Source of the DNA: Gemmatimonadales bacterium
Lineage (GTDB): Bacteria; Gemmatimonadota; Gemmatimonadetes; Palauibacterales; Palauibacteraceae
DNA: 39,399 nt
NCBI GenBank assembly: GCA_009841005.1
Contig: VXMR01000016.1
Coordinates: 1-39,399 of the forward strand
Reading direction: 5' to 3'
Of the stretch, positions 7,715 through 14,543 are shown piece by piece. The notes beneath the pieces are model-generated. The model was not told where the DNA came from. It ran no database searches and saw only the letters and a list, made by a program, of their open reading frames with translations. Position numbers and translations under genes: made by a program. Every line of letters starts with the position of its first letter. The stretch's first letter is position 1.

Positions 7715-7948
7715 ACCGGAGTTGCGTGCGGCCAATCAGCAAGCGGCCCGCTGTCCTGCTTTGGCCTTCCGAAGCACGGGCTTTGACCATGGCTACGAAT
7801 CCCGCCAATCAAGTCCATTCTTCCCGCCTTCGCGGCACGGTCCAGTAGGGTCCAGTACTACGGCAGGAAACGCAGATCGTGCAGTCCTAGTTAGACTTAG
7901 ACGAATTCCTGCCGGGATTTCATCCCCTAGCGATCCGCTGGCCCACTG
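7715..7948. other. Intergenic region at the island/core junction
   Basis: These 234 nt separate mod from coxC and have a more even base composition than the core genes. They contain a short tandem repeat (7839-7857) and a 9-bp inverted repeat, 7861-7869 against 7906-7914, with a 36-nt loop. There is no T-tract, so it is not a typical terminator. I see no good promoter, no transposase remnant and no tRNA end. A TAG at 7928-7930 closes the coxC frame upstream. Confidence 0.4.
7839..7857. repeat. Short tandem direct repeat
   Basis: The 9-mer GGTCCAGTA occurs at 7839-7847 and again at 7849-7857, in the gap between the restriction-modification island and coxC. It could be a remnant of an insertion event or chance. 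Confidence 0.5.
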
Positions 7949-8518
7949 ATGGAGGGGCCGACCTCGACGGGAATCCCGAACCGCAAGCTCGCGATGTGGA
8001 CCTTCATCGGGTCCGAGTGCATGCTCTTCGGCACGCTGATCGCCACGTACATGATCTATCGCGGTCGGAACCTCGTGCCGCCCTATCCGCACGACCTCCT
8101 GAACATCCCGTTCATCACCGTCACGACCTTCGTGCTCCTGATGAGCAGCCTCATGATGGTGCTCGCGCTCGCGGCGGTGCAGAGAAACGACCTGCGGGCG
8201 ACGAAGCTGTGGCTCGGCCTGACGGCGCTATTCGGCCTGATCTTCCTCGGCGGCCAGTACTACGAGTTCAGCCACTTCGTTCACGAGGGGCTGCCGCTGT
8301 CGAGGAACCTCTTCTCGTCGACCTTCTTCGTCCTGACGGGAACGCACGGGGCCCACGTCGCTGGAGGCGTGATCTGGCTGAGCACGCTCCTCGTGAGGAC
8401 GGTGAACGGGAAGCTCGACGCCCGCCATGCGGAGACGGTGGAGATCGCCGGTCTCTACTGGCACTTCGTGGACGTCGTGTGGATTATCCTCTTCACCCTC
8501 ATCTACCTGCTGGTGTGA
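7949..8518 (+). CDS. coxC: Heme-copper oxidase subunit III (short five-helix form)
   Basis: A 189-residue membrane protein with five hydrophobic helices. Recognisable family segments are KLAMWTFIGSECMLFG near the N-terminus, the GTHGAHVAGG helix, and WHFVDVVWIILF at the C-terminus, as in subunit III of aa3/caa3-type oxidases. Subunit III supports proton uptake and stability of the catalytic subunit I at the inner membrane. The start is ATG 7949, with an in-frame TAG only six codons upstream and no good ribosome binding site. As I recall, homologues often carry extra polar residues before GPTSTGI, so the 5' end may have been trimmed by the adjacent island. Subunit IV follows; subunits I and II are not in the window. 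Confidence 0.9.
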   Translation: MEGPTSTGIPNRKLAMWTFIGSECMLFGTLIATYMIYRGRNLVPPYPHDLLNIPFITVTTFVLLMSSLMMVLALAAVQRNDLRATKLWLGLTALFGLIFLGGQYYEFSHFVHEGLPLSRNLFSSTFFVLTGTHGAHVAGGVIWLSTLLVRTVNGKLDARHAETVEIAGLYWHFVDVVWIILFTLIYLLV

Positions 8519-8525
8519 GGCACAC

Positions 8526-8822
8526 GTGAGTCGCCACTCCGCCGAATCGCACCCGAGCACGCGCCTCTACGTCGCCATCGCGGTGATCCTCGCCGCGCTG
8601 ACGGCGCTCGAGGTGATGGTGTTCTACATCGAGGCGCTTGCCCCCGTGCTCATTCCAATCCTCCTCGTGATGATGGCGGCGAAGTTCGCGCTCGTCGCGA
8701 TGTTCTTCATGCACCTGAAATCCGACGGCCCCGTTCTTACGGCCATCTTCGCCTGGGGGGTCTTCATCGCCACGGCCGTCGTGGTCGGATTGATGGCGAT
8801 CTTCGGCAAGTTCGGCGCCTGA
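8526..8822 (+). CDS. Cytochrome c oxidase subunit IV family protein
   Basis: A 98-residue protein with three transmembrane helices: YVAIAVILAALTALEVMVFY, then VLIPILLVMMAAKFALVAMFFMH, then FAWGVFIATAVVVGLMAIF. The MFFMHLKSD segment is typical of bacterial oxidase subunit IV (CtaF/CoxD-like). It starts with GTG 8526, preceded by a GTGAGG ribosome binding site, 7 nt after coxC, so the two are co-translated. Subunit IV is a small accessory subunit. The family call is firm; which oxidase type it serves cannot be told without subunits I and II. Confidence 0.85.
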   Translation: MSRHSAESHPSTRLYVAIAVILAALTALEVMVFYIEALAPVLIPILLVMMAAKFALVAMFFMHLKSDGPVLTAIFAWGVFIATAVVVGLMAIFGKFGA

Positions 8823-8828
8823 TTTCGA

Positions 8829-8858
8829 GCCGTCAGCGGGTGTCGGGCCGTCAGCGGG
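8829..8858. repeat. 12-bp direct repeat at the convergent gene ends
   Basis: GCCGTCAGCGGG occurs at 8829-8840 and 8847-8858, a period of 18 bp. The second copy includes the stop codon of the DUF4159 gene on the minus strand. It lies where two genes converge, but there is no clear hairpin plus T-tract to call it a terminator. Confidence 0.5.
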
Positions 8859-9654
8859 CGGGGGTCGCGGAGAGCGCGTAGAGGAAGAGGTTCACGCCCA
8901 TCCTGATCGCGGATTCCCGCACCTCGGGCGCGTCCCCGTGAACTCCCTCGTCTTCCCAGCCGTCCCCCAGATCGGATTCGAAGCTGTAGTAGACCGCGAG
9001 GCGGCCATCGAGGAAGATGCCGAACCCCTGCGCGGGATTCCCGTCGTGCTCGTGAATCTTGGGCAGGCCGTCCGGCATCTCGTAAAAGATCCGGTAGATG
9101 CTGTGCTCGAGCGGCACTTCGGCGAGGGGAAGGTCCGGGAAGAGGCGGGCAATCTCCCGGCGAAAGGACTCGTCCAGGCCGTAGTTGTCGTCCACGTGGA
9201 GGAAGCCGCCCCCGTACAGGTAGGCGCGCAACCGTTCGATCTCGAGCGCCGTGAAGGACATGTTCCCGTGTCCCGTCGCGTACAGGTACGGGTGGTCGGC
9301 GAGGTCGGGATCCGCGGCGCCCACCTCCGCGGGCCGGCCGGCGACCGGAATCCCCGTCCGGGATCGGATCTGCTCGAGGAGGTTGTCGAGGCTCGAGGGG
9401 TTCGCGTACCAGTCGCCCCCGCCGTCGTAGCGCAGGCGTGCGATTGTCGGCGGCTCCGTCCGCAGCGACCCGCCCGGCGGCTGCCCGGCGAGGCTCGGAC
9501 AGGACCCGAGCGCCGCCAACGCGGCGGCGGCGACCGCGACGAATCCGAGCACCATCTGCGGCGTGCGGTCGCCGCGTCGCTGCGGGGCGCGGCAATGAGG
9601 ACAGATTTTCGTCGCGTCCGGCACGTTGCACCGGCAGCGCCGGCACGGCTTCAT
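8851..9654 (-). CDS. Zinc-ribbon membrane-anchored DUF4159 protein
   Basis: A 267-residue protein. Residues 4-21 form a zinc ribbon (CRRC then CPHC). A hydrophobic segment at about 34-52 is probably a signal anchor that exports the rest. The remainder matches the DUF4159 pattern: FARL-like opening (IARLRYDGGGDWYANP), then HPYLYATGHG, LRAYLYGGGFLHVDDNYG, HSIYRIFYEMPDG and a C-terminal VNLFLYALS. DUF4159 proteins resemble ThuA/glutamine amidotransferase-like folds; their function is not established. The start is ATG 9654 with an AGGAG-type ribosome binding site just upstream. Longer frames extend upstream but lose protein character. The gene is convergent with the oxidase genes and divergent from the E1-alpha gene. 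Confidence 0.8.
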   Translation of the reverse strand: MKPCRRCRCNVPDATKICPHCRAPQRRGDRTPQMVLGFVAVAAAALAALGSCPSLAGQPPGGSLRTEPPTIARLRYDGGGDWYANPSSLDNLLEQIRSRTGIPVAGRPAEVGAADPDLADHPYLYATGHGNMSFTALEIERLRAYLYGGGFLHVDDNYGLDESFRREIARLFPDLPLAEVPLEHSIYRIFYEMPDGLPKIHEHDGNPAQGFGIFLDGRLAVYYSFESDLGDGWEDEGVHGDAPEVRESAIRMGVNLFLYALSATPAR

Positions 9655-9835
9655 ACGAACTCCTCCGCCAGGGCTCGACCTGGGTTCATCTTGGCGCCTC
9701 GGTCGCATGGCGCGGCACTTCGGCCGCGTGGTGTCCCACCCGTAGATTATCGGTTCGCGCGGTCCGGGGCGAAGGCTTAGGATGTGCCGCGCGACGGGCC
9801 GCTTTCCGGCCTGCCGGACCACGAGGACCTGGACG
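9655..9835. other. Divergent intergenic region, DUF4159 / E1-alpha
   Basis: These 181 nt must hold promoters for both flanking genes. The sequence around 9745-9755 (GATAAT on the minus strand, TAGATTAT on the plus) is the only A/T-rich patch and could serve as a -10 element in either direction, but no good -35 pairs with it. Nothing else is apparent. Confidence 0.3.
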
Positions 9836-10975
9836 ATGCGTCGATACTCGGCCTACGACCCCCCTGAGTACGTCTCCTGGCAGCCGGACCCCGAACTCCT
9901 CGAGGAGTACAGGTCGCGCATCCGTGCGGACGACGCCCGCGAGCGAGAGATCGCCGCGCTCCCTCCCGAGGCGTACATCGCCCTGTATCGGGGACTCCTC
10001 CGCTTCCGCCTCAGCGATATCGCGCTCACGAGGTGGGTGAAGCAGGGCGTGATCTCGAAGGCGTGGCTCGGTACCGGAGAGGAAGCCGTAACGGTTGGGG
10101 CGGTGAACGCGCTCGACCGCCGCGGTTCCGAGGGGGACATCGTGGGTCCCATGATCCGCAACCAGGGGGCGAACCACGAGATGGGCATGCCGATGGCGGA
10201 GGTGTTCCGCACCTACCTCGGGACGGCGGACGCCCCCGCGGAGGGACGGGATCTGCACCTGGGGGATCTGCGCTACGGCGTGTGCCCGCCCATCAGCATG
10301 GTCGCCACGCTGTCGACGGTCATGAACGGGTTCGCCCTCGCGTTCCGGATTCGCGGAGAGCCCCGCGTGGCGCTGACCTGGGTCGGAGACGGCGCGACGA
10401 AACACGGCGAGGCGCACGAGGCGTTCGCCTTCGCGGCATCGCTCGGGCTGCCGATCGTTTTCATCATCCAGAACAACCAGGTGGCGCTGGGTACGCGGCT
10501 GGATCAGCACCACGTGCCGCCCGATTTCGCGGCTTGGGGCGCGGCGTACGGGATCCCTTCCGAATCGGTGGACGGGAACCATGTGCTCGAGGTCTACGCG
10601 GCAACGCGCGTGGCCGCCGAACGCTGCCGGCGGGGAGAGGGTCCGCAACTCATCGAAGCGCGTACCTTCCGCATGGGAGGGCACGCGACGCACGACGTGC
10701 GCGAGGCCCGGGCCATCTTTTCACGTGAGCTGTTCCGGCACTGGGGGCGGCGCGACCCGATCGGACTCTATGAAGAGTACCTGGCGGGGATCGACCTCGG
10801 AGTCGCCGGCGCCGGCAGCCTGCGAGACCGGAACCTCCGGAAGCTGGCATTGGTGGAGCGGGAAGTGGAGGCGGAAATCGAGCAGGCCGCAAGCGAGGCC
10901 CTGGCGAGCCGTGAGAGCGCGGCACCCCGCGGCGAAACGGTGACGCGCGGCGTGTACGGCGGGGTGTCGGCATGA
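9836..10975 (+). CDS. Thiamine-diphosphate-dependent 2-oxoacid dehydrogenase E1 component, alpha subunit
   Basis: A 379-residue protein of the PDH/BCKDH E1-alpha family. It decarboxylates a 2-oxoacid using thiamine diphosphate and passes the acyl group to E2. The ThDP motif is clear: GDG at 184-186 and the NN pair at 213-214 (IIQNNQ). The RNQGANHEMGMPMAEVFRTY and GGHATHD segments are also family features. Start ATG 9836 follows a GAGGA ribosome binding site; an upstream ATG gives a non-family N-terminus. No E1-beta follows; an unrelated protein overlaps its end by ATGA instead. The beta subunit must be elsewhere if this is a normal heterotetramer. The substrate (pyruvate or branched-chain oxoacid) cannot be set from sequence alone. 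Confidence 0.88.
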   Translation: MRRYSAYDPPEYVSWQPDPELLEEYRSRIRADDAREREIAALPPEAYIALYRGLLRFRLSDIALTRWVKQGVISKAWLGTGEEAVTVGAVNALDRRGSEGDIVGPMIRNQGANHEMGMPMAEVFRTYLGTADAPAEGRDLHLGDLRYGVCPPISMVATLSTVMNGFALAFRIRGEPRVALTWVGDGATKHGEAHEAFAFAASLGLPIVFIIQNNQVALGTRLDQHHVPPDFAAWGAAYGIPSESVDGNHVLEVYAATRVAAERCRRGEGPQLIEARTFRMGGHATHDVREARAIFSRELFRHWGRRDPIGLYEEYLAGIDLGVAGAGSLRDRNLRKLALVEREVEAEIEQAASEALASRESAAPRGETVTRGVYGGVSA

Positions 10976-11430
10976 CGGGCGGAGGCGCTCGCCCGCGGCG
11001 CTCGGGCACGATCGATGGCGCATCGTGGACGGTGTACGAGGCCGCCCGCGCGCCATCCGGCCTCGGGCTCGGCTACTTCGTCTGCGACGACCCGGAGGTG
11101 GCGGACCGACGGACGGCGCTTCCCGCCGGACTCGCCGTGTCGGACCTCGACGACGAGGCCTTCCGCGCGTTGTGGGAGGCGGGACGACCGCTCACGGCGA
11201 CCGAGCGCCGGGTCGTCGATGGCGACGGAGCGATCTGGCTTGCCCGGAGCATGGGGCCGGTCTGGGCGGAGGGGGGGAGCGCGGCGGATACGGTAGGCCT
11301 CCGGCTGTGCTGCGTCAGCGCGCATCGCCCGGTGGTGGAGTTGAACGGCGCCACGCTCTCCGAGATGTCGGACGCGGAACTGATCGCGCGCCTTGGCGCC
11401 CCCGAAGGAGTCGCGCCATCCTCCGACTGA
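10972..11430 (+). CDS. Hypothetical protein between E1-alpha and RNase Z
   Basis: A 152-residue soluble-looking protein whose ATG overlaps the E1-alpha stop (ATGA at 10972-10975). It has no signal peptide, no membrane segment and no motif I recognise. It alternates predicted strands and acidic helices: SWTVYEAA, GLGYFVCDD, DDEAFRALWEAGRPLTATERRVVDGDGAIWLAR and LRLCCVSAH. It ends with an acidic helix before the RNase Z gene. Even third-position GC bias and tight coupling on both sides support real coding. The function is unknown; its position suggests only co-expression with the dehydrogenase subunit and RNase Z. Confidence 0.7.
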   Translation: MTGGGARPRRSGTIDGASWTVYEAARAPSGLGLGYFVCDDPEVADRRTALPAGLAVSDLDDEAFRALWEAGRPLTATERRVVDGDGAIWLARSMGPVWAEGGSAADTVGLRLCCVSAHRPVVELNGATLSEMSDAELIARLGAPEGVAPSSD

Positions 11431-12356
11431 CGTTTCTCGGAACGGCTTCCTCGCGGCCGACGGTGTCGCGGAACGTTTCGTCGCTCGCCCTGAAGCGCGG
11501 GGGGCGGTTGTTTCTTCTCGACTGCGGCGAGGGGACGCAACGGCAGATGATGCGGTACGGGGTGGGCTTTTCCCTCGACGACATCCTCATCACGCACCTT
11601 CACTCCGACCACTACCTGGGGCTCGCGGGCCTGCTCCGCACGATGAGCCTCCAGGGGCGCAATGAGCGGCTCCGGATCTGGACGCCGCACGGGACGGGCG
11701 AGACGATCCGCGCGCTCCGGGACCTGGGAGGGGATCGTCTGGCCTTCGACGCGACCGTGCACGAACTCCGGGCGGGCGAGGCGGTCGAAGGGGACGGTTT
11801 TCGGTTGGAGGCATTCGCGACCGAGCATACCCGGCGCTCGCTCGGATACGCCCTGATCGAGGATGTCCGTCCCGGAAGGTTCGATGTGGCGGCGGCCCGT
11901 GAAATGGGGGTCCCCGAGGGTCCGCTCTTCGGCCGTCTTCATCGCGGGGAGAGTGTGGATCTCGAGGACGGTCGGCGCGTCCACCCCGCGGAGCTCGTGG
12001 GTCCGCCGCGGCCGGGCAGGAAGGTCGTGTACACGGGGGACACGCGTCCCTCCGCCGAAACCGTCCGGGTCTCGCGCGACGCCGACGTCCTCGTGCATGA
12101 GGCGACGTTCACGGAGGAGGAACGGGGTCGGGCGCAGGAAACCGGCCACTCCACCGCCGCCGCCGCGGCCCGGGTCGCGCGCGAGGCGGGCGTGCGGCGG
12201 CTCGTTCTGACGCACATCAGCGCCCGCTACGCCGAGCGGCCGGCACAACTGCTCGAGGAGGCGCGCACCGTCTTCCCCCGGGCGGAACTCGCGCGCGACG
12301 GCTGGTCCACCGACGTCTCCTTCGCTGACGCGGAGCCCGGAGATCCGGACCCTTGA
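11418..12356 (+). CDS. rnz: Ribonuclease Z (tRNA 3' processing endonuclease)
   Basis: A protein of about 312 residues of the metallo-beta-lactamase fold, RNase Z/ElaC type, which removes 3' trailers from tRNA precursors. Visible features are the N-terminal LRLTFLGTASSRPTVSRN, the zinc-binding HLHSDH at about 60-65, DCGEGTQRQM before it, YTGDTRPS, HEATF and a C-terminal LTHISARY. The start is odd: no ATG, GTG or TTG lies in frame close to LRLTFLG. The best candidate is ATC at 11418, 7 nt after a strong AAGGAG at 11405-11410. A CTG at 11427, overlapping the previous stop as CTGA, is the alternative. It ends overlapping the aroA-cmk start (TTGA). Confidence 0.88.
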   Translation: MLRLTFLGTASSRPTVSRNVSSLALKRGGRLFLLDCGEGTQRQMMRYGVGFSLDDILITHLHSDHYLGLAGLLRTMSLQGRNERLRIWTPHGTGETIRALRDLGGDRLAFDATVHELRAGEAVEGDGFRLEAFATEHTRRSLGYALIEDVRPGRFDVAAAREMGVPEGPLFGRLHRGESVDLEDGRRVHPAELVGPPRPGRKVVYTGDTRPSAETVRVSRDADVLVHEATFTEEERGRAQETGHSTAAAAARVAREAGVRRLVLTHISARYAERPAQLLEEARTVFPRAELARDGWSTDVSFADAEPGDPDP

Positions 12357-14335
12357 TCCGGGTGCGCGTACCCGGGGACAAGTCGATCTCCCACCGCGCC
12401 GCGCTAATCGCGCCGCTCGCCTCGTCGGCCTCCGTCGTGCGCGGTCTCTCGGACGGCGCCGATGTGCGCGCCAGCGTGCGAGCGATGCAGCGGCTCGGTG
12501 CCGCCGTCGAGTGTGAGGAGGAGGAGGGGCGCGGCCTCACGATCCGCTGTGCGGGCGGCGGGCTCGACGTTACCTCGGCTCCGCGGCTCGACTGCGGGAA
12601 CAGCGGGACGACGGCGCGCCTCCTCGCCGGGATCCTGGCGGGTTCCGGCGTCGCGGCCGTCCTGGATGGCGATCCATCGCTTCGCAGCCGTCCCATGCGC
12701 CGCGTCATCTATCCGCTGCAGGCCATGGGGACACGGGTCGAGTACGACGGGGAGCCGGAGCGCCTTCCCGTGCGGTTTCGAGGGCGAGCCACGGGGACGT
12801 TGAGGACGCTGCGCCACCGCGGCCGGGTCGCCAGCGCCCAGGTCAAGTCGGCCATCCTTCTCGCCGGCGTGCTGGCCCGCGTCCGGGTCGAGGTCAGCGA
12901 GCCCGCCCTCTCCCGGGACCACACCGAGCGCATGCTGGCCGGGATGGGGGTGCCGCTCGCATTCGACCCCGGGCGGACCGGGGCGGGGGAGGTGCGCTTC
13001 GATCCATCGGATTGGGAGGGTGCGCTCGAGGGTCTCCGCATGACCGTTCCCGGCGATCCGTCCTCGGCGGCCTTCCTCATCGGGGCGGCGCTCCTCGGCG
13101 GCCGCACGGTGAGGGTGGCGGACGTGGCGGCCAACCCCGGCCGCATCGGATTTCTTTCCGTGCTCGAAGAGATGGGGGCCGGCGTCGACCGGGACCCCGC
13201 ACCGACGGAGGGCGGGGAACCGCGGGAGGCGTGGACCGTGCATCCCCCCGACGACCTGCGGGCGTTCTCGATCGGCGGCGACCTGATCCCGCGCGTGATC
13301 GACGAGATTCCGCTCCTCGCCGTCCTCGCCGCCCGAGCGCGGGGCCGTTCGGAAATTCGCGACGCCGCCGAGTTGCGCGTGAAGGAGAGCGACCGCCTCG
13401 CCGTTCTGGCCCGGACGCTCGGGAAACTCGGCGTCGTCGTGGAGGAAAGGCCGGACGGCCTCACGATCCAGGGCCGTGCCGGGCGGCTGCGCGGCGATGT
13501 CGACGCGCACGGCGACCACCGGATCGCCATGGCGTTCGGGGTTCTCGACGCGGCGGGAGACGCCGACCTGCGGATCGACGACCAGGCGTGCGCGGACGTC
13601 TCGTATCCGGATTTCTGGGACGCCCTGGAGCCTTTCCGTCGCGGTTCACGCGGAGGGTCTCTTCCGCGAACGGGACGGGTGATCGCGGTGGACGGCCCCG
13701 CCGCTTCCGGCAAGAGCAGTACGGCGCGGAGCGTGGCCCGACGACTCGGCTTCGTGCATGTGAACTCCGGACTGCTCTACCGGGCGATCACCTGGTGGGC
13801 GCTCGACAGGGGCATCGCCGAAGACGAGCCGTCGATCGAGGCTGCGGTGCCCGGGCTCGACGTCGATCTCGTCCCCGCGGACGACGGGTTCGATGTATCC
13901 GTTGCGGGGACCCGGCCCGGCCGCGGTCTCGAATCGTCCGAGGTGACCGCGCGGGTGTCCGCCGTTTCCACGCTTCCGGCGGTTCGGGATGTCGTGCTGG
14001 AGCGGCTGCGCCGGGCGGGCCGCCGCCACGAGATCGTCTGCGAGGGACGCGACATCGGCACCGCCGTCTTCCCCGACGCGGAGCTAAAGGTCTTCCTCGT
14101 GGCGGACGTCGGCGAGAGAGCCCGCCGTCGACTGCGCCAGCGCGCCGCTCCCTTCACGGAGGACGACCTCGAGCGCGAGGTCCGGCGGATCGAGGCGCGC
14201 GACCGGCTGGATCGATCGCGTCCCCTGTCCCCGCTCCGGCGAGCGCCCGACGCGATCGAGATCGACACGACCTCCATGTCCCCGGGCCGCGTCGTGGACG
14301 CGATCCTCGAGCTTGCGGCCTCCGCTTTCCGTTGA
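12353..14335 (+). CDS. Fused EPSP synthase / cytidylate kinase
   Basis: A 660-residue two-domain protein. Residues 1 to about 430 are 3-phosphoshikimate 1-carboxyvinyltransferase (AroA, shikimate pathway): PGDKSISHRA at the N-terminus, DCGNSGTTARLL from residue 80, and later ELRVKESDR and DHRIAMAF. Residues from about 442 to 660 are cytidylate kinase (Cmk, CMP to CDP): Walker A GPAASGKS at 448-455, NSGLLYRAITWWAL and CEGRDIGT. The joint is a short basic linker with no internal stop. The start is TTG 12353 overlapping the RNase Z stop. The next gene is rpsA, so the familiar aroA-cmk-rpsA order of many proteobacteria is kept, with the first two fused. Both active sites look complete. Confidence 0.93.
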   Translation: MIRVRVPGDKSISHRAALIAPLASSASVVRGLSDGADVRASVRAMQRLGAAVECEEEEGRGLTIRCAGGGLDVTSAPRLDCGNSGTTARLLAGILAGSGVAAVLDGDPSLRSRPMRRVIYPLQAMGTRVEYDGEPERLPVRFRGRATGTLRTLRHRGRVASAQVKSAILLAGVLARVRVEVSEPALSRDHTERMLAGMGVPLAFDPGRTGAGEVRFDPSDWEGALEGLRMTVPGDPSSAAFLIGAALLGGRTVRVADVAANPGRIGFLSVLEEMGAGVDRDPAPTEGGEPREAWTVHPPDDLRAFSIGGDLIPRVIDEIPLLAVLAARARGRSEIRDAAELRVKESDRLAVLARTLGKLGVVVEERPDGLTIQGRAGRLRGDVDAHGDHRIAMAFGVLDAAGDADLRIDDQACADVSYPDFWDALEPFRRGSRGGSLPRTGRVIAVDGPAASGKSSTARSVARRLGFVHVNSGLLYRAITWWALDRGIAEDEPSIEAAVPGLDVDLVPADDGFDVSVAGTRPGRGLESSEVTARVSAVSTLPAVRDVVLERLRRAGRRHEIVCEGRDIGTAVFPDAELKVFLVADVGERARRRLRQRAAPFTEDDLEREVRRIEARDRLDRSRPLSPLRRAPDAIEIDTTSMSPGRVVDAILELAASAFR

Positions 14336-14360
14336 CGCTCCCCCAGCGCGAATCTAAGTT
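14332..14360 (+). promoter_or_regulatory. Probable sigma-70-type promoter for rpsA
   Basis: TTGACG at 14332-14337 (five of six match the -35 consensus), a 17-nt spacer, and TAAGTT at 14355-14360 as -10. It overlaps the stop codon of aroA-cmk. Transcription would start near 14367, leaving a leader of about 175 nt before rpsA, which gives room for S1 autoregulation. This is the best promoter match I found in any intergenic region here. Confidence 0.55.
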
Positions 14361-14543
14361 AGCCTACTGTTCGAGGACCGTGGCGGAAAAAGTGGCGCTT
14401 CGCCCCGGATCCTGTGGAGACCCGACACCAGGGGATCGGCCGGCGGCTGGGCGGAGATGGTGATGCTCGGTCGGGGTCGATTCTTTTTTGCCACGAGGCC
14501 CGGCGGGACGCACCGTTGGCCCCGCGCGGGAGCTTGATTCCCT

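Noticed and set aside
7861..7914. 9-bp inverted repeat considered as a terminator for mod
   Set aside because: The loop is 36 nt and no T-tract follows, so it does not fit an intrinsic terminator; it is noted only as a junction feature.
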